From Phycisphaerae bacterium (lineage in GTDB: Bacteria; Planctomycetota; Phycisphaerae; Sedimentisphaerales; Anaerobacaceae): a stretch of 64,000 bases of DNA. Location: positions 1 to 64,000 of the forward strand of contig JAPLMX010000221.1 of NCBI GenBank assembly GCA_026386805.1, given 5' to 3'. A program made the translations under genes and the position numbers. The notes beneath the pieces were generated by a model, which had not been told where the DNA came from, ran no database searches, and saw only the letters and a program-made list of their open reading frames with translations. Positions 26,308-35,898 of this stretch are shown one piece after another; the first letter of the stretch is position 1, and every line of letters begins with the position of its first letter.

Positions 26308-27150
26308 TTGAAGGTGGACGAAGAGAAATATCATCTCACCGATGACAAGTACGATATTCTGAGCCATGCGCGGCGGCGCAGCCAAATCCACATTCTGACC
26401 ATCGATCCCGTGCTCGCGACGGACCTGTGCGCGAGAATCACGTGCGACCAGCGGCTGCAGCGGTATTCGCTGATCTGCCCGCATGCGACCACGATCCGCA
26501 GCGCGCTCGAAGAAATCGAGTTGATGACCCAGGAAACGACCTCGTCGCGTCTGATCATTTTCGACGTGCGGCGTGTAACGCTGCCACGGCTGCGCAAGTA
26601 CTATAACGCCATCGTCGGCTACAACCGCCGGGATTTCAATAAGCTCTGCTACAGCATCTGCATCGGCGACGGCCCCGTGAACCTGTTCCAGGGCGGCCAC
26701 GTGGTGGACCTGTTCGTCCCCTACCTGGCCTCGCACCGCGTGGATTTCCAGCCGGCGGTCTTCTTCTTCGACCCCTTCCTCCACTACGAGCCCAGCGAGA
26801 TCCAGCGACAGGCACTCGATGACGAGTTCGTGATCGCGGACGCCATTCCCACGAGGCTGGTCCCCTATTTCCGAAGCGACGCGACGAAGGTCGGCCCGAT
26901 CCGGCGCTTCTTCCGCGCCGTGGACAAGGACGAGGAAACCCGCAAGAGACGCCGGCGGACGCTGCGGCACCTGTACAAGAAGAGGCTCGCCGAGTTGTTC
27001 CCGGGCCACGAGGACCAGTTCAAAGACCTGCTCTCCCGCCGGGGCATCCAATTAGCCAGCGAGAAGATGAACCTCTACCCGATCCACTTCGAAGACTGGG
27101 TCTACGACCTGATGCGTAAGGCCCGCCGAAACGCCAGCCTCAAGAATTGA
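26308..27150 (+). CDS. Conserved hypothetical protein
   Basis: A 280-residue soluble protein starting at TTG 26308 or GTG 26314 (VDEEKYHLTDDKYDILSHAR). The first 130 residues alternate hydrophobic strands and helices (IHILTIDPVLATDLCARI; SRLIIFDVRRVTLPRLRKYY) in a Rossmann- or receiver-like pattern. A very basic part follows (DEETRKRRRRTLRHLYKK), then a helical end. The family has no name that I know; I recall close relatives only from Phycisphaerae-like genomes. The basic stretch could contact nucleic acid. It is a single gene with its own promoter. Confidence 0.7.
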   Translation: MKVDEEKYHLTDDKYDILSHARRRSQIHILTIDPVLATDLCARITCDQRLQRYSLICPHATTIRSALEEIELMTQETTSSRLIIFDVRRVTLPRLRKYYNAIVGYNRRDFNKLCYSICIGDGPVNLFQGGHVVDLFVPYLASHRVDFQPAVFFFDPFLHYEPSEIQRQALDDEFVIADAIPTRLVPYFRSDATKVGPIRRFFRAVDKDEETRKRRRRTLRHLYKKRLAELFPGHEDQFKDLLSRRGIQLASEKMNLYPIHFEDWVYDLMRKARRNASLKN

Positions 27151-27442
27151 CGATTTGCGATTGTCCGTAGCGGGAATGAAACACCCATGCACAGCAAGCC
27201 TCTCGCCCCCGTGTCATCCTGAGCGCAGCGAAGGATCTCTGGCCATCGTATGGGAAGAATCGTATATTTGCAGCCTCACCTCTCGGCCGGAGTAGGTGAC
27301 AGCGGGAAGACCGCAGGTCTCGTTCGTAGTGACGCCGTCAGGCGTTTCTTTCGATGCCCTTACGGGCACACTACAAACAAGCGGCGGTTGCCGCTGCCAC
27401 CCACTGCGCGTCAGACGTCGAGCAGTACGCTGAGGATCACGG
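27151..27442. repeat. Spacer with TCATCCTGAGC repeat
   Basis: TCATCCTGAGCGCAGCGAAG at 27217-27236 is one arm of a dispersed palindrome also present at 28567-28595, 41893-41930 and 41965-41997. The remaining bases hold no supported gene. Confidence 0.5.
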
Positions 27443-28303
27443 TCAGATTACTCTGCGTCTTCTCAGACGACTGACCACGCCTACTCCTATTGCGCCCAGC
27501 ACAAGTGCGCCAGGGGCGGGGATCACTGGGGTCTCTGAACTCTGGAAATCGTATAGATTAAACCATGCATCACCGGCCGGGAAGCCGGCACTCGTACCAT
27601 CGCGAAGCATGAAACGGATGTGCCATTCGCTGCTGGGATCTAGGGTGCCCTGGTGTAGAATCGAGCCGGCAGCGTCAGGACTGTCGTAAAGCCGCGCAAC
27701 CCCTGATGAGTCGATGCCCAGAGACCAACTCACTTTGCCAATACTTGGCATATTCTCGAAGTGGAGACCCGGCGCGGATGGATTCCAAAGGAGGTCAGTC
27801 GTTCCCGCCAGACCTGGATCGGGGAAGTACATCCAATGAAAGCCCCCGGGATTGGCGATGTACCCATCGGTCACTTGGATGAAGTAGCCATTCACGTGAG
27901 GATCGAGGAATCCTGGCTCCCACGTGAAGTTTACTACATAGTTCCTGCCATCATTGTAGTTCTGAACAGTCCGAACCCAAGCTTCTGCCCCATAGGTAAC
28001 GCCGGACGCTGGACCCCACACGTGTGCCTGCAAATAGCCATCCGGGGCTACAATCTCCTGGTGCGAGTATTGCCATGGACCAGTGCCAATCGGTTGGCTC
28101 TGGTCCCAGCCACGTGCTGCGCCGCCGACGACCCCAAGGCTCGAATCGATTACTCCATCGTCAAATGCGTCTGAGAAGCTTGTTGCAGCGGCTCCGTTTG
28201 TCAAAAACAGGGTCAGCCAACATATAGAAACTAGATAGTACCTTGTTCTCCTAGCAGCGTCTCCGTTAAAATTACATTGTACGTCTGTTTTTGCGCAGAA
28301 CAC
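27443..28303 (-). CDS. PEP-CTERM sorting-signal protein
   Basis: A 286-residue secreted protein. The N-terminus has a signal peptide (YYLVSICWLTLFLTNGAAA). The body (YGAEAWVRTVQNYNDGRNYV; GLHFENMPSIGKVSWSLGID) looks like a beta-sandwich of lectin/concanavalin type. The end, VIPAPGALVLGAIGVGVVSR followed by LRRRRVI, is the planctomycete form of the PEP-CTERM tripartite signal: a Pro-rich motif, a membrane span and an Arg cluster. Such proteins are processed by exosortase and often end up in extracellular polymer. No exosortase gene is present in the window. Confidence 0.85.
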   Translation of the reverse strand: MFCAKTDVQCNFNGDAARRTRYYLVSICWLTLFLTNGAAATSFSDAFDDGVIDSSLGVVGGAARGWDQSQPIGTGPWQYSHQEIVAPDGYLQAHVWGPASGVTYGAEAWVRTVQNYNDGRNYVVNFTWEPGFLDPHVNGYFIQVTDGYIANPGGFHWMYFPDPGLAGTTDLLWNPSAPGLHFENMPSIGKVSWSLGIDSSGVARLYDSPDAAGSILHQGTLDPSSEWHIRFMLRDGTSAGFPAGDAWFNLYDFQSSETPVIPAPGALVLGAIGVGVVSRLRRRRVI

Positions 28304-28436
28304 TCACCCAGACCTCTGCTGTGGCCTCCGCTGCGCACTGACGCGAGGCACAGCAACAACTCAAACATCCTGTGGACAGATTGTAACCCTGCCTCCTGAC
28401 GCCAAGTGGGACTCGCCTCTTCCATGAAGCATCTGT

Positions 28437-28465
28437 ATTATAGGGCGCACCTCGCGGCGCGTCAA
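28437..28465 (-). promoter_or_regulatory. Strong promoter for the PEP-CTERM gene
   Basis: Read on the minus strand: TTGACG, 17 bases, TATAAT. Transcription would start near 28430, leaving a leader of about 125 bases before the PEP-CTERM start. Confidence 0.65.
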
Positions 28466-28666
28466 GAAAAAAGTAGTTTTTTTATCCAGAATAGGAGGGT
28501 AGAAAACCCGGCCTGTGGTCAGGTGCGGCACGATCATGAATGGTGGGCACAGCCCACCCTACGCGGAATCAGATCCTTCGCTTCGCTCAGGATGACAAGA
28601 CGGCCGAAGACGATCGCTCCTTGGAATCCACAATCCGCAATCATCAATCCGAAATCCGCAACCGCC
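28466..28666. repeat. Spacer with inverted-repeat arms
   Basis: GATCCTTCGCTTCGCTCAGG (28567-28586) is the reverse arm of the TCATCCTGAGC repeat, and 28628-28662 shows seven-base phasing AATCCGC AATCATC AATCCGA AATCCGC. No gene. Confidence 0.45.
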
Positions 28667-29680
28667 TTAGTCCCACTTGTGCTTCTTGATGGCGCGAAGG
28701 ATTTGTTGGGCGCAGCGCAGGGCTGCGAGGCCCTCTTCCGCGCTGACTTCCGGACGGAAGGACCGGTCCTGGATGGCCCGCAGGAAGGCTTCCTGCTCGA
28801 GACGAATGGGCTCCTTGTCGTCGATTTCGAGGGGCTCGATGTGCAGCAGGTCGAGCCAGTTGACGCTGGCCGGGTTGAAGTCGCTACGGCCCTGCTGCTG
28901 GCGAATCCATTCGACGACGTCCTTGTTGGGGTCGGTTTTGATGATAATGCCGGATTTCTTAAGGTAGTCGACGCTGAGGTAGGCCTGGCGGGTGAAGACG
29001 TGGACCCGCCGCTCGGTCTTGAGGGCGAGGCGCGAGGCGGTGAGGTTCGCGATACAACCGTTGTCGAACGCGATCCGGGCGTTGCAGATGTCCTCGCTGT
29101 TGCCGATGACGTTGACGCCGACGGCATCCACCCGCCGGATCTTGCTGTGCGCCAGCGACAGGACAATGTCGATATCGTGGATCATCATGTCGAGGACGAC
29201 GCCCACGTCGGTCGAGCGGAACGGGTACGGGCTGACGCGGTGGGCCTCGATGAACTTCGGCTCGATGCTGAACCGCTTCATCGCCTGGACGACCGGGTTG
29301 CACCGCTCCGAGTGACCCACGGCGACCACGGTGTCGTAGCGCCGGGCCAGGGAGACGATCTTGCGGCCCTCGCGCACGCTGGACGCCAGCGGCTTTTCGA
29401 TCAGGACCGGAATCCGGTGGCGCAGGAAGGGCTTGGCCAATTCCAGGTGCGTGGTCGTGGGCGTGGCGATCGTGACGGCATCGACCTTGTCCAGGATCTC
29501 GGCGGGGTCCGTCACGGCGGGGCAATGATACTTTTCGGCAAGCTGGGCCGCCTTGGCCGGATCCACGTCCACCACCGCGACCAGCTCGCTCTGGGGCAAC
29601 GTGCTGTACACCTTGGCGTGGATGGCGCCCATCTTGCCGGCACCGACCACCGCCGTTCGAATCTTGCCATTGTCTGTCAT
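28667..29680 (-). CDS. Gfo/Idh/MocA-family sugar oxidoreductase
   Basis: A 337-residue NAD(P)-dependent dehydrogenase. The Rossmann signature VVGAGKMGAIHAKVY begins at about residue 10, the family motif EKPLASSVREG is near 94-104, and the catalytic-region block GVVLDMMIHDIDIVLSLAHS lies near 160-180. It is the last gene of the leftward envelope cluster, about 100 bases after lpxA. A known neighbour of lpxA in some bacteria is GnnA, which oxidises UDP-GlcNAc at C3 for amide-linked lipid A; this gene is a candidate for that role, but the aminotransferase GnnB is not seen in the window. A general sugar-nucleotide oxidoreductase remains possible. Confidence 0.88.
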   Translation of the reverse strand: MTDNGKIRTAVVGAGKMGAIHAKVYSTLPQSELVAVVDVDPAKAAQLAEKYHCPAVTDPAEILDKVDAVTIATPTTTHLELAKPFLRHRIPVLIEKPLASSVREGRKIVSLARRYDTVVAVGHSERCNPVVQAMKRFSIEPKFIEAHRVSPYPFRSTDVGVVLDMMIHDIDIVLSLAHSKIRRVDAVGVNVIGNSEDICNARIAFDNGCIANLTASRLALKTERRVHVFTRQAYLSVDYLKKSGIIIKTDPNKDVVEWIRQQQGRSDFNPASVNWLDLLHIEPLEIDDKEPIRLEQEAFLRAIQDRSFRPEVSAEEGLAALRCAQQILRAIKKHKWD

Positions 29681-29779
29681 AAGAACGACTGTGCCAAAAG
29701 AATCCGTGTTAATCGATGTTCATCCGTGTCTAACCTCTTTCCGTATGAATCTGTGTCTCAGCCCACATCTTCATTCTTC

Positions 29780-30586
29780 TCAGGCGCGCTGGCTCTCCTG
29801 GTAACGGCCGAATTTGTGCTGACTGCTTTTGCAGATGGAATCGATCATCGCCCGCACGTTCTCATCCAGCCCGTCGCGCCGGGCCAACTCCTGGGCGTTG
29901 CCCAGCAGGGCGCCGCCCTGACGATAGAGCTTCCGGTAGGCCTCGTGGATGTGCTCCTGCTGCGACTCATTCAACCCGGCGCGCAACATGCCCCGCTTGT
30001 TCACGCCGCGCACGCGGGGCGGATAGTGCCCGCTGACGATCAGGAAAGGCGGCACGTCGCGGTTGAGGCCGGCCAAGCCGGCGATGTACGACCAACGCCC
30101 GATCGTGACGAACTGGTGGGAGGCCGCCAGCCCGCTGAACCAGGCACCGGTCTCGATTTTGACGTGCCCGGCGATCTGCACGTAATTGCTCAGGACGATC
30201 TTATCCTCGACGATGCAATCGTGGCCGATATGCACGCCGACCATCAGGAGGCTGTCGCTGCCGATCCGGGTGAGGTGGCCCTCATGCCGGCTCGGGTGGA
30301 TCGTGACGTTCTCCCGAATGGCGTTGCGGTCGCCGATCACGATGCCTCCCATTTTCGAACTCTGGTCCATCCCGAGGACCTGCGGACAGCAGCCGATCAC
30401 GGAGTTCGGATACAGACGGTTCTCCCGGCCGATCTGGACCTCTCCCGTAATCACGACCCGGGAATCGAGGAGGGTCCCGGCGCCGATCGAGGCGCCCTTG
30501 CCGACCACGCAATACGGCCCGATGACCACGTCCTCGGCCAATTGCACGTCTTTATCGATTACTGCCGTCGGGTGTATAATCGTCAT
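29780..30586 (-). CDS. lpxA: UDP-N-acetylglucosamine acyltransferase LpxA
   Basis: The 268-residue enzyme catalyses the first step of lipid A synthesis, acylating the 3-position of UDP-GlcNAc (or UDP-GlcNAc3N). A left-handed parallel beta-helix of hexapeptide repeats fills residues 1-190 (for example IHPTAVIDKDVQLAEDVVIG). The catalytic histidine is His122 in GVHIGHDCIVED. A helical C-terminal part follows. It starts 36 bases after the LpxC-FabZ stop, so they are cotranscribed. Length matches the family (about 262). Confidence 0.96.
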   Translation of the reverse strand: MTIIHPTAVIDKDVQLAEDVVIGPYCVVGKGASIGAGTLLDSRVVITGEVQIGRENRLYPNSVIGCCPQVLGMDQSSKMGGIVIGDRNAIRENVTIHPSRHEGHLTRIGSDSLLMVGVHIGHDCIVEDKIVLSNYVQIAGHVKIETGAWFSGLAASHQFVTIGRWSYIAGLAGLNRDVPPFLIVSGHYPPRVRGVNKRGMLRAGLNESQQEHIHEAYRKLYRQGGALLGNAQELARRDGLDENVRAMIDSICKSSQHKFGRYQESQRA

Positions 30587-30621
30587 GTCAGTGGTTCCTG
30601 CCTTTCAGCCGCAATACCCAC

Positions 30622-31932
30622 TTAAACTTTTTCATCGTCGACGAGCATAAACTTGATTTCCGCCTCGGCCACGACGACGTCGCCGACCAGCGCCTGGCAC
30701 CGGCAATGGGCGGTCCGCCTCCGCAGCCGGACCGTCTCGGCGATCAACACGAGCTGATCGCCCGGCACGACGGCCCTTCGAAACCTCACATTATCCATGC
30801 TCAGGAGCATCGCCAGCTTGCCGGTGTGCTCGAGCCTCTGCGCAAACAGCAATCCCGAGACCTGGGCCATCGCCTCGACGATCAGCACGCCCGGCATGAT
30901 CGGCGTCGAGGGGAAATGGCCCTGGAAAAACTGCTCGTTGAACGTCACGTTCTTGATGCCTTTGATCCGCGTGTCGCCTTCGACCTCGATGATCTTGTCC
31001 ACGAGGAGCATGGGGTAGCGGTGCGGCAGGATCTTCTGAATCCGCCGGATGTCGAGGACGGCGTCGGTCCCGAACCGCTCGATGCGGTCCTGCTGCTGGG
31101 CCGCGTCATAGAGCTTGCGGACGAGCTGCTGGTTCAGGCCATGGCCGCTCTTGTAGGCGACGATCCGCCCGATCACCGGCCGGCCGACCAGCGCCAGGTC
31201 GCCGATCAGGTCCACGATCTTGTGCCGGACGCACTCGTTGGGCCAGCGGTAGGCGTTCTTGATCGGCCCCTGTGAATCGATCACGAGGATGTCGTTCGGA
31301 CCGATATGGGTACCGATACCCCGCGCCTGGAATTGCTTGGCCTCGACCTCCAGCAGAAAGCTCCGCGCGGGGGCCATGCCCGTCTCGAAACTGTCCGGCG
31401 TGAGCTGGTAGCTGTAGATTTGCCGGCCGATCCCTGCATAGCTGCTGTAGTCCAGATCATAGGTGATGTTGAGGCTGCCGTCGGAGTGGGGCAGGGCGTA
31501 GATCGTCGCGTCGCCAGCACTGACGCACAGGGGCTTGCGGATGACGAACTCCTTTCGCGGGTTCGTCTGCTCGACGAGTCCGGCCTGCTTGAGGACGTTG
31601 ACGTACTCCGCGCTGCTGCAATCGGGCGCCGGTAATTCGGGTCCCTCCACCTCCACGACGATATTGTCGATTTCCAGTGCGTGGATCGCCGCCAGGCAAT
31701 GCTCGACGGTCTCGATGCTGATCTCGCCCTTTTTGATGCTCGTGCGCCGGCTTCGCTCGGCGATATTCGGGGCAAGGGCGGGGATACGGACCGCGCTGGC
31801 GATATCGGTTCGCACAAAAACGATGCCCGTCTCTTCGGGCGCCGGGTGGAAGGTCACGGTGGCGTCCTGGCCGCCGAACAGGCCCTTGCCGGCCAGCTTA
31901 ACCGTGTCCTTTATCGTCTTTTGCAGCTTCAA
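30622..31932 (-). CDS. lpxC: LpxC-FabZ fusion: lipid A deacetylase and acyl-ACP dehydratase
   Basis: A 436-residue two-domain enzyme. Residues 1-280 are LpxC, the zinc deacetylase that commits UDP-3-O-acyl-GlcNAc to lipid A; zinc ligands His78 ([11 protein letters not shown]), His237 and Asp241 ([10 protein letters not shown]) and general acid His264 (KSGHGLN) are all present. Residues about 295-436 are FabZ, which dehydrates 3-hydroxyacyl-ACP, with catalytic His339 ([12 protein letters not shown]) and Glu353. Both enzymes compete for 3-hydroxyacyl-ACP, so fusion couples lipid A and fatty acid synthesis. The fusion is known from Bacteroidetes and some planctomycetes. Its start overlaps the lpxD end by 35 bases. 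Confidence 0.96.
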   Translation of the reverse strand: MKLQKTIKDTVKLAGKGLFGGQDATVTFHPAPEETGIVFVRTDIASAVRIPALAPNIAERSRRTSIKKGEISIETVEHCLAAIHALEIDNIVVEVEGPELPAPDCSSAEYVNVLKQAGLVEQTNPRKEFVIRKPLCVSAGDATIYALPHSDGSLNITYDLDYSSYAGIGRQIYSYQLTPDSFETGMAPARSFLLEVEAKQFQARGIGTHIGPNDILVIDSQGPIKNAYRWPNECVRHKIVDLIGDLALVGRPVIGRIVAYKSGHGLNQQLVRKLYDAAQQQDRIERFGTDAVLDIRRIQKILPHRYPMLLVDKIIEVEGDTRIKGIKNVTFNEQFFQGHFPSTPIMPGVLIVEAMAQVSGLLFAQRLEHTGKLAMLLSMDNVRFRRAVVPGDQLVLIAETVRLRRRTAHCRCQALVGDVVVAEAEIKFMLVDDEKV

Positions 31933-32953
31933 GTCGATCCACCTTCGCCGTCAGGCGTTTCAATTCTTGTGCCAGCTTCGGCAGGCGAAGGACATGCGCC
32001 ACCACCCTCGCCGCTTCCCTGACATTCAAGGCGGGCGACCAAGCCAGCCTCTCTCCCGGCGCCACGTCGCTCATGACCCCGGCTTGGGCACCCACCATCG
32101 TGCCGGCGCCGATCTCAATATTGTCGGCCAAGCCCACTTGGCCGGCCAATACGACCCCGTCGCCGATCCGGCAACTGCCCGCCACGCCCACCTGGGCGGC
32201 GATCAGGCAGCACTTGCCGATCACCACGTTATGCGCGATCTGCACGAGGTTGTCGATCTTCGTGCCGGCCCCAATTATCGTATTGCCAAATTTCGCCCTG
32301 TCAACGCATGTGTTGGCCCCGATTTCGACGAAGTCCTCGATGATGACGCCACCGTAGTGGGGGATGAGCCTGTGGGCTCCATCGATGAAGGCGTATCCGA
32401 AGCCGACAGCCCCGATGGTGCTGTTGGCCTGAATGACGACGTGGTCGCCCACCGTGCAATCGTGGTAAACGACGACATTGCCGTCCAGGCGGCAGTGCGC
32501 GCCGATTTTGGTGTTGCGGCCGATCTGGCAGCCGCCGCCGATCGCCGTCCCGGCCCCGACCTGGGCGTTGTCCTCGAGGACGGCGTGCGGCCCGACGCTC
32601 ACCCCTTCGGCCAACTGCACGTTCGTCCCGACCCGGGCCCAAGGGTCCACGCCCTCGCTAACAGGCCCCGGCTCGGGGGCAAAGACGTTCAAGGTCTCGA
32701 TCAGGGCCGCATTGACGTCTTTGACCACCAATTGAGGCTTGGGCAGCCCGTCGATAGGCTTGGCCACAATCACGGCCACCGCACACGAGCGCCCGGCGGC
32801 CGCCGCATACCGGGCGTCCGCGACGAACGTCACGTCGCCCCCGCCGGCCGTGCCCACCGGCTGAATCCCGGTGATCTCCTCGTGCCGGACGGCGTCGGCA
32901 CCGAGCATTTCGGCCCCCAGCTTCTTCGCCAATTCTTCGATCGTCACATTCAT
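31898..32953 (-). CDS. lpxD: UDP-3-O-acylglucosamine N-acyltransferase LpxD
   Basis: A 351-residue enzyme that adds the second, N-linked acyl chain in lipid A synthesis. The N-terminal uridine-binding domain (residues 1-100, [20 protein letters not shown]) is followed by hexapeptide beta-helix coils; catalytic His241 is in [16 protein letters not shown]-terminal helix ([20 protein letters not shown]) resembles the coiled ACP-binding helix. It lies 25 bases after the OmpH-like gene and overlaps lpxC-fabZ, so translational coupling is likely. Confidence 0.95.
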   Translation of the reverse strand: MNVTIEELAKKLGAEMLGADAVRHEEITGIQPVGTAGGGDVTFVADARYAAAAGRSCAVAVIVAKPIDGLPKPQLVVKDVNAALIETLNVFAPEPGPVSEGVDPWARVGTNVQLAEGVSVGPHAVLEDNAQVGAGTAIGGGCQIGRNTKIGAHCRLDGNVVVYHDCTVGDHVVIQANSTIGAVGFGYAFIDGAHRLIPHYGGVIIEDFVEIGANTCVDRAKFGNTIIGAGTKIDNLVQIAHNVVIGKCCLIAAQVGVAGSCRIGDGVVLAGQVGLADNIEIGAGTMVGAQAGVMSDVAPGERLAWSPALNVREAARVVAHVLRLPKLAQELKRLTAKVDRLEAAKDDKGHG

Positions 32954-32977
32954 CTGGATTTCACGTCCGACAGCCGT

Positions 32978-33577
32978 CTATGGTTTCAGGGTCGCGCTGG
33001 CGTCGATGCGGGCGATCACGTCGTTGGTCAGATCGGGGCATCCTCCGCCATACAGCACTTTGTTCGTGCTGACGGTCGACCACACTTCCTCGCTGGCAAT
33101 CGGAAACTTCGGCTCGGTCCTCTCCAGCACGAGGTCCAGCCCTCGTTCCTTCGCGGCGGCCTCGGTGGCCTTGAGGGTCTCCTGGTAGAGGTCCTCGAAC
33201 CATTTCTTGTCTTCCGCCATCCGTTGCTGCTTGAAAAGCTCCTGCCGGTTTTGCAGCTTGGAGCGGGTATCAAGAACCACCTGGAACTGCTTGACGTACT
33301 CGGCGGTCCCCTGCTTGAGCGTCTTGAGATCACCCTCTTCCGTGTCCAACTGCTTGGTCAGGTCGTCGATTTTGATCCGGGCCTGGGCCACGCGCTTGGC
33401 CGTCTGGTCCTGATAGAGGGCGTGTTTCTTGGACCCGCCGAACACGTCGCGAACGCTGACTAAGCCGATCTTGGACACTGGGGTCGCCGGTTGAGACGCG
33501 GCGTGGCCGTACTGCATCGCCGCCCACAAGGCCGCGACACACACCAGGATGCTGGCGGTTACCGTTTTACCGTTCAT
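32978..33577 (-). CDS. OmpH/Skp-family periplasmic chaperone
   Basis: A 199-residue exported protein: signal peptide MNGKTVTASILVCVAALWAA then YGHA. The mature part begins KIGLVSVRDVFGGSKKHALY, the conserved Skp opening strand, followed by a long coiled coil (residues about 60-140, KIDDLTKQLDTEEGDLKTLK) that forms the tentacles of the Skp trimer. It holds unfolded outer-membrane proteins for BamA, the gene just upstream. I start at ATG 33577, which has AAGGAAAGG upstream and gives a clean signal peptide. Confidence 0.9.
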   Translation of the reverse strand: MNGKTVTASILVCVAALWAAMQYGHAASQPATPVSKIGLVSVRDVFGGSKKHALYQDQTAKRVAQARIKIDDLTKQLDTEEGDLKTLKQGTAEYVKQFQVVLDTRSKLQNRQELFKQQRMAEDKKWFEDLYQETLKATEAAAKERGLDLVLERTEPKFPIASEEVWSTVSTNKVLYGGGCPDLTNDVIARIDASATLKP

Positions 33578-33637
33578 AAGAAGCCTTTCCTTTTCATTTC
33601 TGCTTTGTTGTAGTTCCACCACCGATGGTCTGAGCCT

Positions 33638-35857
33638 TTAGAACAGACCGCCGCCCGAGAAGCTGAAGACCTGCGTCTGGTCCCCGTCGGACTTGAGCAG
33701 GGGGAAGCCCAGTTCGAACCGCATGGGCACGTTCCCAAAGATCTGCGGCACCTTGATCTCGATGCCGGTGCCGATCGACAATCGATAGCTGCCCGAATCG
33801 ACCGTGCCGCTGTCGACAAAGAACAGGCCATTGAAGTTCTGGCCGATCAGCGGGACGACCACCTCCGACTTGGCCAGGAAGATCCAATCGCTCCCGATCG
33901 GGTCCTTTCTCTCGGGGTTCACCACGTTGGTTTGCAGGCCCCGCCGGCTGACGCCCCGATACTCGAAGCCACGAATTCCATAGCGGCCCGAGCCGCCGGC
34001 GTAGTATTTCTCGAACGGCGGCGCCTCCCCGACGGTGGTTCCCGCCTGCACCTTGCCCGACAGGACCGTCCTGCGGCCGAGCACGTCCTCATGGAGGGAG
34101 ATGTAGCGGACGGCGGTGGCTTCGAGTAGGCCAAACGTGAAATCGCCCGTCACCTGCTCGTAGGAAGCATCGGCCCGCCAGCCTTTGGTCGGATCGTAGA
34201 GATCATCCACGGCGGTCTTGCCGACGCCGAATTTGACGCCGAACAGGTCACTGTTGCCTTTCACGTCGCGGATCTCCTGAGGAGCATCGAAGTCCAGCTC
34301 GCCGATCCTGACGTGCTCCGCGCGAAAACCGATGCTGCGCCGCCAGTAGTCGGCCATGCGCTGCTCGAACTCGAAGGCACCCTTGAGGCGATTCTCGTCG
34401 TAGCTTTCGCGGAACCATTTCCAGCTTCGGCCCAGAACGTCGAGCGTGACCGGCTGATCGTTCCAGTAGGGATCGACGAAGTTGACGGAATAGGCGCTGT
34501 AGCGCGTGCCGGGTTCGAGCCGGACGGAGAAGCGCTCGCCGCCACCGCGCCAGGCCTTCCACGGGAAGAGGACTTCGTCCCAACTCTTGGGCACGTCGCC
34601 GATATCGAAGTTCCGCTGCTCGTAGATCAACTGGCCGATGACGCCGCTGTCGCTGCTGAAGCCGACGCCCGGCCGAATCATCCCCGTCATGCCTTCCTTG
34701 ATGTCCACGCGGGCATCCCGGCTGTTCGGGTCGCTGCCGGGGGCAGGATTGACCGGCCGAATCATGGTCTGGTCGGCGATGACGCCTCGCTGAATGTACT
34801 TTTCGAGCAATCCGCCGCCCTCCTTCGGGGCGATTTTGGCGTTATACAGTGCCCCGGGCGTGAAGCCGTACTCGTCGAGGATGCGCCGGATGGCCTTGTC
34901 CTTCGTCGTATCGTTGCCCGTGACGTCCAACTGCCCGATGCGAAATTGCTTGCCTTCGCGGATCGTGAACGTCACCGCGACGAGAAAATCCTCGGTTTGG
35001 GCCGTGAACTTGGGGCCTTGCCGAACCTCGGCGTCCACATAGCCCTGCTCCCGATAGAGATTCGCTACCTCTTTGGCGTCCTTCTCGACCTTGGGCTTCT
35101 TGTAGACGTCGCCTTCCTTGACCTTGATTTTCGCCCGCAACTGCTCGTCGGTATATTTCGTCTGGCCGGTGAAGACGATGTCCGACACGTGGTAGACCGG
35201 TCCCTCCTCAATGATGAAGATCACGTGCACTCTGTCTCCCTCATCGGTGAATTCCGTCTGCGAGGTGATCTTGTAGTCCAGGTAGCCCTGGCCGTAGTAG
35301 AAATCGCGGAGCCGGTCCGTGTCTTCCTTGACGGCCTCTTCGGTGTAATAGGTCGACCAGAGCAGCCATTTGCGCTGCTTGAGCTTGATGACCTGCCGGA
35401 GTGTCCGGGCACGGAACGAGTCGTTGCCGGCGAACTCGATGGAGGCGACCTGGACCCGCGGGCCTTCCTCAATGACATACAACAGGTGGCCGTCGGCCAG
35501 TTTGTCCCGGTCCAGCGTCACCTTGACCGACGGATAGCCGACCTTGCGGTAGACCTCCATGATCGTCACCCGGCCCCCCTCGGCCAGGAACGGGTCCAGC
35601 CGGTCGCCCAACTGGAATCCCAGCCGCTCGCGCAGCACGTGGGCCTTGAACTTGCGGTTGCCCTCGAACTCGATCGACTTGACGATCTCGGCTTTGCCGA
35701 TCGGGGCTGGGACGGCGGCAGCGCTCTCCGACGGGGGCTGGGGGGCCTCGGACGCAGCGCCGGGCGCCGCCGCTTCCTTTTCCGCCGCCGCGGCAGGCCC
35801 GGAGAGCGAGCCGGTCAAGACCAGCGACACAAAGAGAACAAAAATCGCATCCTGCAT
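33638..35857 (-). CDS. bamA: Outer-membrane assembly factor BamA (Omp85)
   Basis: A 739-residue outer-membrane protein. A signal peptide (VLFVSLVLTGSLSGPAAAA) and a Pro/Ala linker precede at least four POTRA domains, each opening with a pattern like VKSIEFEGNRKFKAHVLRER, VASIEFAGNDSFRARTL, VSDIVFTGQTKYTDEQL or IGQLDVTGNDTTKDKAI. The beta-barrel fills the second half, with the loop-6 motif YGIRGFEYRG and an aromatic C-terminal residue (FSFSGGGLF). BamA folds and inserts outer-membrane barrels. The gene opens the envelope cluster; ompH, lpxD, lpxC-fabZ and lpxA follow in order, the classic gamma-proteobacterial arrangement. Confidence 0.96.
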   Translation of the reverse strand: MQDAIFVLFVSLVLTGSLSGPAAAAEKEAAAPGAASEAPQPPSESAAAVPAPIGKAEIVKSIEFEGNRKFKAHVLRERLGFQLGDRLDPFLAEGGRVTIMEVYRKVGYPSVKVTLDRDKLADGHLLYVIEEGPRVQVASIEFAGNDSFRARTLRQVIKLKQRKWLLWSTYYTEEAVKEDTDRLRDFYYGQGYLDYKITSQTEFTDEGDRVHVIFIIEEGPVYHVSDIVFTGQTKYTDEQLRAKIKVKEGDVYKKPKVEKDAKEVANLYREQGYVDAEVRQGPKFTAQTEDFLVAVTFTIREGKQFRIGQLDVTGNDTTKDKAIRRILDEYGFTPGALYNAKIAPKEGGGLLEKYIQRGVIADQTMIRPVNPAPGSDPNSRDARVDIKEGMTGMIRPGVGFSSDSGVIGQLIYEQRNFDIGDVPKSWDEVLFPWKAWRGGGERFSVRLEPGTRYSAYSVNFVDPYWNDQPVTLDVLGRSWKWFRESYDENRLKGAFEFEQRMADYWRRSIGFRAEHVRIGELDFDAPQEIRDVKGNSDLFGVKFGVGKTAVDDLYDPTKGWRADASYEQVTGDFTFGLLEATAVRYISLHEDVLGRRTVLSGKVQAGTTVGEAPPFEKYYAGGSGRYGIRGFEYRGVSRRGLQTNVVNPERKDPIGSDWIFLAKSEVVVPLIGQNFNGLFFVDSGTVDSGSYRLSIGTGIEIKVPQIFGNVPMRFELGFPLLKSDGDQTQVFSFSGGGLF

Positions 35858-35898
35858 CGGCTACCTCGCTATGTCCTAAGTCCCTGATCCTTCATAAC

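Noticed and set aside
28406-30625. 739-codon open frame on the plus strand
   Set aside because: It is the antisense of lpxA and the Gfo/Idh/MocA gene; it has no recognisable domain or ribosome binding site. The same applies to long antisense frames at 15466-17421, 31535-33463, 34313-35887, 36055-37467, 38253-40001 and 55444-56673.
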